Source of the DNA: Ulvibacterium marinum
GTDB taxonomy: Bacteria > Bacteroidota > Bacteroidia > Flavobacteriales > Flavobacteriaceae
Direction of reading: 5' to 3'
DNA length: 64,000 nucleotides
NCBI RefSeq assembly: GCF_003626755.1
Contig: NZ_RBCJ01000001.1
Coordinates: forward strand, 1,054,001 to 1,118,000
The notes below the pieces were generated by a model that was not told the DNA's origin, did no database searches, and saw only the letters and a list, made by a program, of their open reading frames with translations. Within the stretch, counting starts at the first letter, position 1, and the number at the start of each line of letters is the position of its first letter. Position numbers and translations under genes: made by a program. This document shows positions 59,438 to 64,000 of the stretch, one piece after another.

Positions 59438-60757
59438 TTATTGGTTTTCCGTTTTTGGTAAATATTCCAGTAATAAGCGTTGATTGGAGCCCAAATGTTT
59501 TTTAGCGACATCTCGGATTTCTTCCCTTGTTATGGAACGATACAAATCTATTTCTGTATTTATCAGGCTGGTATCCCCATAAAGCAAATAGTAATTGGCC
59601 AAGGATCCTGCAACCCCTTCCAGGGTAGCATTGGAGTTTACAAATTGATTTTCAAACTGGTTCAATAGTTTTTTATGATCCTTCTCTGAAATGAGCTCTG
59701 TTTGCAATTTTTGAATCTCCTCATCGAATTCCATGACCAGGGCATCTAAAGAGGTTTCCCCGAGTGGAAGGGCCAAAATTGCATAAATACCATAGTCTTC
59801 CTGGCTCAAGTTTACCGCCTGCACTGCAAGGGCCATTTTCTTGTCATCGACTAGTTTTTTGTACAATTTGGAACTATTTCCATTACTTAGATAGGTAGAT
59901 ATCATATCCAACACTCTGGCATCCCTTGTAGTAAAGGAAGGTGTTCTATAACAAGCAACTATAGCCGGTATTTGGATGTTGGTGTCATAGGCTGTTGCCT
60001 TAAACTCTTGTGTAATCGGTTTTTCCTTGGGGAAACTATGCTCAATTTTGGCACCTTTGGGGATAGGCCCAAAATAGTCTTGAATCATTTTTTTTGTTGA
60101 AGGAATATCAATGTCGCCAGCAATAATCAAAGCGGCATTGTTTGGAATATAGAATTTATTGTTAAAAGCGATAAACTCCTCCAAGGTGGCTGCGTCCAAA
60201 TGTTCCATAGAACCTATGGTGCTCCATCGGTAAGGATGTTCTACAAAAAGATTTTTCTTTATTTCTGCCAATAAATTTCCATAAGGTCGGTTATCTACAC
60301 GTAATCTTTTTTCCTCTTTTACTACCTCGTTCTGGGTATCTACTCCCACTTGTTCAATTACGGGATGCAATAATCGCTCAGACTCCAACCAAAGGCCGGT
60401 TTCCAGGGCATTGGAGGGGAAAACTTCATAATAGTAGGTACGGTCATCGTTGGTTGTGGCATTATTTCTTCCCCCTTTGGAAGAAACTATTTTATCCCAT
60501 TCCCCACGGCCGATGTTTTTGGTTCCCTCAAAAAGAAGGTGTTCAAAAAAGTGTGCAAATCCAGTACGTTCGGGGTCTTCGTCCTTGGCACCTACATGGT
60601 AGGCAATAGAGGTTACAACAATGGGTGCCGTATTGTCCTTATGAAGGATTACGTGTAGTCCATTGCTTAGGTCGTATTCTTCGAAAGAAACTTCCTGGGC
60701 GTTACTGCTGAAAACTAGTAGAATAGATAGAAGTAAAAAGAGAGGTAGTTTTTTCAT
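59438..60757 (-). CDS. M16-family zinc peptidase, catalytic subunit
   Basis: This 439-residue protein has a signal peptide (residues 1-20) and an M16 domain with HFFEH at residues 69-73 and the third zinc ligand Glu near residue 149 (NEVVKEEKR). This is the inverted zinc motif of pitrilysin-type peptidases. It lies immediately before the inactive subunit gene, so they should be made in equal amounts. It probably acts in the periplasm. Its substrate is unknown. Confidence 0.92.
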   Translation of the reverse strand: MKKLPLFLLLSILLVFSSNAQEVSFEEYDLSNGLHVILHKDNTAPIVVTSIAYHVGAKDEDPERTGFAHFFEHLLFEGTKNIGRGEWDKIVSSKGGRNNATTNDDRTYYYEVFPSNALETGLWLESERLLHPVIEQVGVDTQNEVVKEEKRLRVDNRPYGNLLAEIKKNLFVEHPYRWSTIGSMEHLDAATLEEFIAFNNKFYIPNNAALIIAGDIDIPSTKKMIQDYFGPIPKGAKIEHSFPKEKPITQEFKATAYDTNIQIPAIVACYRTPSFTTRDARVLDMISTYLSNGNSSKLYKKLVDDKKMALAVQAVNLSQEDYGIYAILALPLGETSLDALVMEFDEEIQKLQTELISEKDHKKLLNQFENQFVNSNATLEGVAGSLANYYLLYGDTSLINTEIDLYRSITREEIRDVAKKHLGSNQRLLLEYLPKTENQ

Positions 60758-60923
60758 ATTTTTAAGAGGGTTGCGTCCATATATCCTTTTAAATAAGTAG
60801 TGAATGAAAACTATTTGTTACACGAATTTAATTTTTTTGGGGGATCGAGTAAGATCCTAACTACGCTTTAACAAGAATTTCTAACATATTTTGTATTTTT
60901 AGATTAATATAAAAACATGGGAA

Positions 60924-61379
60924 ATGAAGGAGTTTGCTTTGCCCATCCGATTTGGTATAGCCACGAGTGGTTGCCTTATTGCCTATTTCCTCATGCTTTC
61001 GCTCTTCAATCTGCACATTAATGTATTCTATAGTCTTTTTAATGGAGTGATTACGGGTTTTGGAATCTATGAAGCCATAAAATTTTTTAGGTTAAGGGAC
61101 AAGGAGGGATTCAATTATGGAAAAGGATTTATGGCAGGATTGGTTACGGGGGGCGTGGCTACCTTAATTTTCACTTTGTTTTTTGCATTATATTCTACCG
61201 AGCTCAACATCGAGTTTTTAAATGAGCTTTCCACGGTATGGGCCAAGGACTATCGCAATTTTCAGGGTATAGTTTTCCTTACGGTCGCTGTTATGGGTTT
61301 TGCCACTTCTTTGGTACTTACGCTTTCTTTCATGCAGCTTTTCAAGACAAGCAATAACCCCAAAAGTAAATCGGTTTAA
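60924..61379 (+). CDS. DUF4199 family membrane protein
   Basis: This 151-residue protein has four predicted transmembrane helices and the DUF4199 pattern (GYGIYEAIKFF-like GFGIYEAIKFFR, FNYGKGFMAGLVTGG). DUF4199 proteins are common and uncharacterised in Bacteroidota. It stands alone between the M16 pair (divergent) and rplU. Confidence 0.82.
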   Translation: MKEFALPIRFGIATSGCLIAYFLMLSLFNLHINVFYSLFNGVITGFGIYEAIKFFRLRDKEGFNYGKGFMAGLVTGGVATLIFTLFFALYSTELNIEFLNELSTVWAKDYRNFQGIVFLTVAVMGFATSLVLTLSFMQLFKTSNNPKSKSV

Positions 61380-61395
61380 AAACTCCTTAAAATCA

Positions 61396-61426
61396 CTTGT
61401 GGATTAGCGAATTACCCCTATATTTG
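61396..61426 (+). promoter_or_regulatory. rplU-rpmA promoter
   Basis: TATATTTG (61419-61426) matches the -7 consensus exactly, and CTTG (61396-61399), 19 bases upstream, fits the -33 TTTG in three of four bases with normal spacing. It is the best promoter match in the window. Transcription should start near 61432. Confidence 0.65.
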
Positions 61427-61435
61427 CACCCGCCT

Positions 61436-61498
61436 ATGAAAAAAATCCAAAGATGGATTTTTAGGGGAGGAGAGTCCAAAGTGAGGGCTATTAATTAA
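61436..61498 (+). other. Upstream ORF and hairpin in the rplU leader
   Basis: The leader between promoter and rplU contains a 20-codon ORF that begins MKKIQRWIFRGG and ends VRAIN, whose ATG lies within a few bases of the predicted transcript start. Within it AAAAATCC (61441-61448) and GGATTTTT (61455-61462) form a perfect eight-pair hairpin, followed by GGGGAGGAGAG. Leaders of ribosomal-protein operons often hold autoregulatory structures; whether the ORF is translated is unknown. Confidence 0.4.
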
Positions 61499-61514
61499 AA
61501 TCAATATACACGCT

Positions 61515-62075
61515 ATGTACGCAATTGTAGAGATGGCAGGGCAGCAATTTAAAGTTGCAAAAGACCAAAAAGTGTATGTTCACCGTTTACAAACAGAAGA
61601 AGGCAAAAAGGTTACCTTTAACAATGTACTTCTTTTAGATGACGGCAAGAACGTTACCGTTGGCGCCCCGGCTATAGACGGAGCCGCTGTTGAGGCTAAA
61701 GTCGTTAAGCACCTTAAAGGTGATAAGGTAATCGTCTTTAAAAAGAAAAGGCGCAAGGGATATCGTAAGAAAAACGGTCATAGACAATACCTTACGGAGA
61801 TTGTTGTGGAAAGTATTATTGCCAAAGGTGCCAAGAAAGCTACTACTGAAAAGGCCAAAGAAGAAAAACCTGCTGCCAAGAAAACCGAAGCAAAAAAAGA
61901 AGCTCCAAAAGCAGCTCCAGTGAAGGAAGCCGCGAAGCCAAAGGCCGCGCCCAAGGCGGTTGAGGACTTGAGCAAGAAAACAGTGGCCGAACTCAAGGAA
62001 ATGGCCAAAGCGAAGGATATTACTGGGTATTCCTCAATGAAAAAAGCCGATTTGATAGCGGCATTGGAAAAATAA
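61515..62075 (+). CDS. rplU: 50S ribosomal protein L21 with C-terminal extension
   Basis: This 186-residue protein has a normal L21 fold in residues 1-105 (MYAIVEMAGQQFKVAKDQKV, KKKRRKGYRKKNGHRQYL). It continues with an Ala/Lys/Pro-rich linker at about 108-150 and ends in a compact helical unit (VAELKEMAKAKDITGYSSM) that resembles SAP or Rho-N type nucleic-acid-binding domains. Ordinary L21 is about 100 residues. The extended form occurs in several Flavobacteria. It is followed by rpmA. Confidence 0.95.
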   Translation: MYAIVEMAGQQFKVAKDQKVYVHRLQTEEGKKVTFNNVLLLDDGKNVTVGAPAIDGAAVEAKVVKHLKGDKVIVFKKKRRKGYRKKNGHRQYLTEIVVESIIAKGAKKATTEKAKEEKPAAKKTEAKKEAPKAAPVKEAAKPKAAPKAVEDLSKKTVAELKEMAKAKDITGYSSMKKADLIAALEK

Positions 62076-62099
62076 GAAACGAACTAAAAAGGATAGATC

Positions 62100-62360
62100 A
62101 TGGCACATAAAAAAGGTGTAGGTAGTTCAAAAAACGGTAGGGAATCAGAATCGAAACGCTTGGGCGTAAAGATTTTCGGTGGCCAAGCCGCCGTTGCAGG
62201 AAACATTATCGTTAGACAACGCGGCACCAAACACAATCCTGGTGAGAATGTTTACGCCGGCAAGGATCATACGTTACATGCTAAAGTGGATGGTTTGGTT
62301 AAGTTTGAAAAGAAGGCAGGTGGAAAATCCTATGTTTCCATAGAGCCGTTCGAAGCATAA
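62100..62360 (+). CDS. rpmA: 50S ribosomal protein L27
   Basis: This 86-residue protein has the conserved N-terminus [24 protein letters not shown], which reaches the peptidyl-transferase centre, and [23 protein letters not shown]. It lacks the cleavable N-terminal extension known in Firmicutes. It is co-transcribed with rplU (24 bases apart) and followed by a terminator. Confidence 0.97.
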   Translation: MAHKKGVGSSKNGRESESKRLGVKIFGGQAAVAGNIIVRQRGTKHNPGENVYAGKDHTLHAKVDGLVKFEKKAGGKSYVSIEPFEA

Positions 62361-62386
62361 GAACTATACTTTATATAAACTATATG

Positions 62387-62416
62387 AACCCTGACATCTT
62401 GGTCAGGGTTTTTTTA
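62387..62416 (+). terminator. Intrinsic terminator of rplU-rpmA
   Basis: AACCCTGAC and GTCAGGGTT pair with a six-base loop and are followed by seven T residues, 26 bases after the rpmA stop. Confidence 0.9.
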
Positions 62417-62461
62417 TTCCCATAAACGAATTTTTGAGGAAAATTAATTGCTAAGTGGGTT

Positions 62462-63280
62462 TTAAGTTTCGTACGTTTGATGCTTCGTCATTCCGCCCAT
62501 GACCAGTTTCATAATCCGAATTTTTCCCCAACGGGGTACCGTCCGTAGTCCAAGTATCAAGATTTTGGTGAGTTGACCGGGAAAGACCGTAGGCTTTCTT
62601 CCCAAAGCTTTTAAGATTGGAATTCCAATATCCGAAGGTTTCAAGGCATTGCCCAACTCCATGTGGGCCACAGCGGCAAATCCACTGTTTACAGGTCCGG
62701 GAGCTGCTGCAAGCATATCAACGTTATACGGTTTTAATTCGTAAAACAGTCCTTCGGCAATAGATTGCACGTAGGCCTTTGTAGCTGCATAATGGGACGC
62801 ATTCGGGACACCTTGGAAACCTACGATGGAGCTCATTAAAATGATACCCCCCTTTTTCTGTTCAGCAAATTTGCGGGCAAAATAATGGGTGAGCATCATC
62901 AATGCCAGTGCATTCACATTCAGCATATGTATTTCCCTCTCCAAGGGGGAATGTATGAATTGTCCGGAATTGCCAAATCCCGCGGAAGCAACAAAAAGCC
63001 CAATGGGTAGTTCGCCGATTTTTTCGATTAGGGTATGAATTCCTGAGGTAGATGAAATATCGGCTATAATGACCTCTGCGATTATTTTGTGCTTTTCTTC
63101 CAATACATCGCCAAATTCCCGAAGCATTTCTTCATTTCTTCCCGTGAGTACTATATTTAATCCGGCTTCTGCAAGTCTTTCCGCAAGTTCTTTCCCAATA
63201 CCGGAAGAGGCCCCCGTAACCAGTGTCCATGGCCCATATTTGTCCAGTAAACGTTGTTTTAAATGATTTGAAAATCTCAT
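62462..63280 (-). CDS. Short-chain dehydrogenase/reductase
   Basis: I start this 272-residue protein at MRFSNHLKQRLLDKYGPW; a longer reading from 63313 adds eleven residues that overlap the small upstream ORF. It has the Rossmann motif TGASSGIG and the catalytic YAATK (Tyr-x3-Lys) with a serine in LMSSIVG. It is a classical NAD(P)-dependent SDR of the DltE/YqjQ-like type; the substrate is unknown. It is convergent with rpmA. Confidence 0.9.
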   Translation of the reverse strand: MRFSNHLKQRLLDKYGPWTLVTGASSGIGKELAERLAEAGLNIVLTGRNEEMLREFGDVLEEKHKIIAEVIIADISSTSGIHTLIEKIGELPIGLFVASAGFGNSGQFIHSPLEREIHMLNVNALALMMLTHYFARKFAEQKKGGIILMSSIVGFQGVPNASHYAATKAYVQSIAEGLFYELKPYNVDMLAAAPGPVNSGFAAVAHMELGNALKPSDIGIPILKALGRKPTVFPGQLTKILILGLRTVPRWGKIRIMKLVMGGMTKHQTYET

Positions 63281-63291
63281 ATCTTCTTTTA

Positions 63292-63411
63292 TTATGTGGT
63301 TTCCCACCCCCACCAGATTAGTTTTTGGAACCTGTAAATGGATTTGTTTTCTAGAAGTTGTTCCAACTTTTTATTGATCGGGGTTCTATGGTGATCTTTT
63401 TCATTCTTCAT
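63292..63411 (-). CDS. Possible 39-residue small protein
   Basis: A 39-residue ORF starts MKNEKDHHRTPINKKLEQ and ends KLIWWGWETT. It lies 33 bases downstream of the TonB receptor stop and 11 bases upstream of the SDR start, all on the minus strand. It is basic and ends with a Trp-rich stretch. The position in the operon is credible but I recognise no family. Confidence 0.35.
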   Translation of the reverse strand: MKNEKDHHRTPINKKLEQLLENKSIYRFQKLIWWGWETT

Positions 63412-63443
63412 GTTGATACTTTTTAATTCAGTGGCTGTTTTTT

Positions 63444-64000
63444 TTAAAATTGAAATTTGTACCCGAAATCAGGAAAAAAACCAATTTGATCCACTTGGTC
63501 TACCTGATTGGTCAAACGATTGTACCTGCGCACAAAAATGTTTTCGTTTGCGGTGACATTTTGAAGGTCGAAATAGAACTGATGGGAACTTTTTTTGTTG
63601 CGACTATTTAATTTAAGCCCGAATTTAACGTCCCATCGGAAGTAACCGTCATATTGTTCACTAAAGGCCCTGTCTTCTTGTAGAATTTCAAAACCGGCCT
63701 GCTGCGAAGCTTCCAGATCCACCGGCGTAAAATATCGCCCTCCAGAAGTTGTCAATCTTGTGTCTACGAACCATATGTTCTTTCCGGAAGGGCCTGTCTT
63801 AAATTCCTTTCCTGCCAGCAAATTGATTACGTATCCATTGTTGAACGGCGTATTGCGTTCAATGCCATCACTGCCCTCATACTTGCTGTCAAAAAATGAA
63901 CCGGTCAATAATCCATAGTAGCCCTTGCTAAAGAATTTCTCTAAGGTAAGTTCAATACCTTGATTAAAGCCTACCCCCTCGTTGACCAAGGATACACGGT
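63444..64000 (-). CDS. TonB-dependent receptor, C-terminal part (truncated by window end)
   Basis: About 185 residues of the barrel's C-terminus are in the window, and the reading frame continues without a break past position 64000, so the start lies outside. Typical barrel elements are seen: NQGIELTLEKFFSKGYYGLLTGSF-type strands, WDVKFGLKLN, and the closing QIGFFPDFGYKFQF with a terminal Phe. The substrate cannot be predicted from this fragment. It precedes the small ORF and the SDR gene on the same strand. Confidence 0.82.
   Translation of the reverse strand, partial: RVSLVNEGVGFNQGIELTLEKFFSKGYYGLLTGSFFDSKYEGSDGIERNTPFNNGYVINLLAGKEFKTGPSGKNIWFVDTRLTTSGGRYFTPVDLEASQQAGFEILQEDRAFSEQYDGYFRWDVKFGLKLNSRNKKSSHQFYFDLQNVTANENIFVRRYNRLTNQVDQVDQIGFFPDFGYKFQF

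Overview
The window is a gene-dense stretch of chromosome from a Bacteroidota bacterium, almost certainly a member of the Flavobacteriaceae; the genus cannot be fixed from sequence alone. The evidence is the gliding genes gldE and gldD beside mutY and ssb, lineage-typical families (DUF4270, DUF5689, DUF6090, DUF2807 and the short glycogen-synthase-like protein), three TonB-dependent receptors, TAnnTTTG-type -7 promoter elements, and starts without clear Shine-Dalgarno sequences. No rRNA, tRNA, CRISPR array, prophage or intact insertion sequence was seen.

Layout. 0-10 kb: a DUF5689/lamin-tail lipoprotein, a DinB-fold protein, a multi-PAS histidine kinase with its single-domain response regulator, an ankyrin-NUDIX-amidase operon, an Ig-like lipoprotein, ComF and a membrane coiled-coil protein. 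10-17.5 kb: glyS and katG flank an accessory-looking, AT-rich block holding a DUF6090 protein, a structured non-coding segment, a Tat-exported sugar isomerase-like protein and an abortive-infection-type protein. 17.5-22.2 kb: a TonB receptor, a small outer-membrane protein, exonuclease III and an aldo/keto reductase. 22.2-27.1 kb: minus-strand run panC-panD-flippase-esterase-like-radA, divergent from the GT5 protein and a DUF4270 lipoprotein. 30-37 kb: glmS, a large TonB receptor and atpDC. 37.5-48.1 kb: a dispersed biotin locus (bioF, a DUF2007 zinc-ribbon protein, bioD, bioA, a ketoacyl synthase, bioB) interrupted by an opposite-strand GT39 gene and an NfeD/flotillin pair, and ending in a JmjC-like protein. 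48-54.4 kb: recX, RNase G, a 29-residue basic protein, HU, mutY, ssb, gldE, gldD. 54.4-64 kb: small lipoproteins, a Met-rich outer-membrane protein beside a CNGKC protein, a DUF2807 protein, a paired active/inactive M16 peptidase, rplU-rpmA, an SDR and a truncated TonB receptor.

Genes that work together: panC and panD give pantothenate, bioF/D/A/B give biotin, and rplU-rpmA, glyS, HU and RNase G serve gene expression. The best leads are an abortive-infection protein whose C-terminus copies the acidic tip of this genome's own SSB, a ketoacyl synthase in a biotin locus with no visible bioC or bioH, a 29-residue ribosomal-protein-like gene whose stop codon lies in a terminator stem, and an upstream ORF with a hairpin in the rplU leader. 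I see no complete new multi-gene system; these are single-locus leads.
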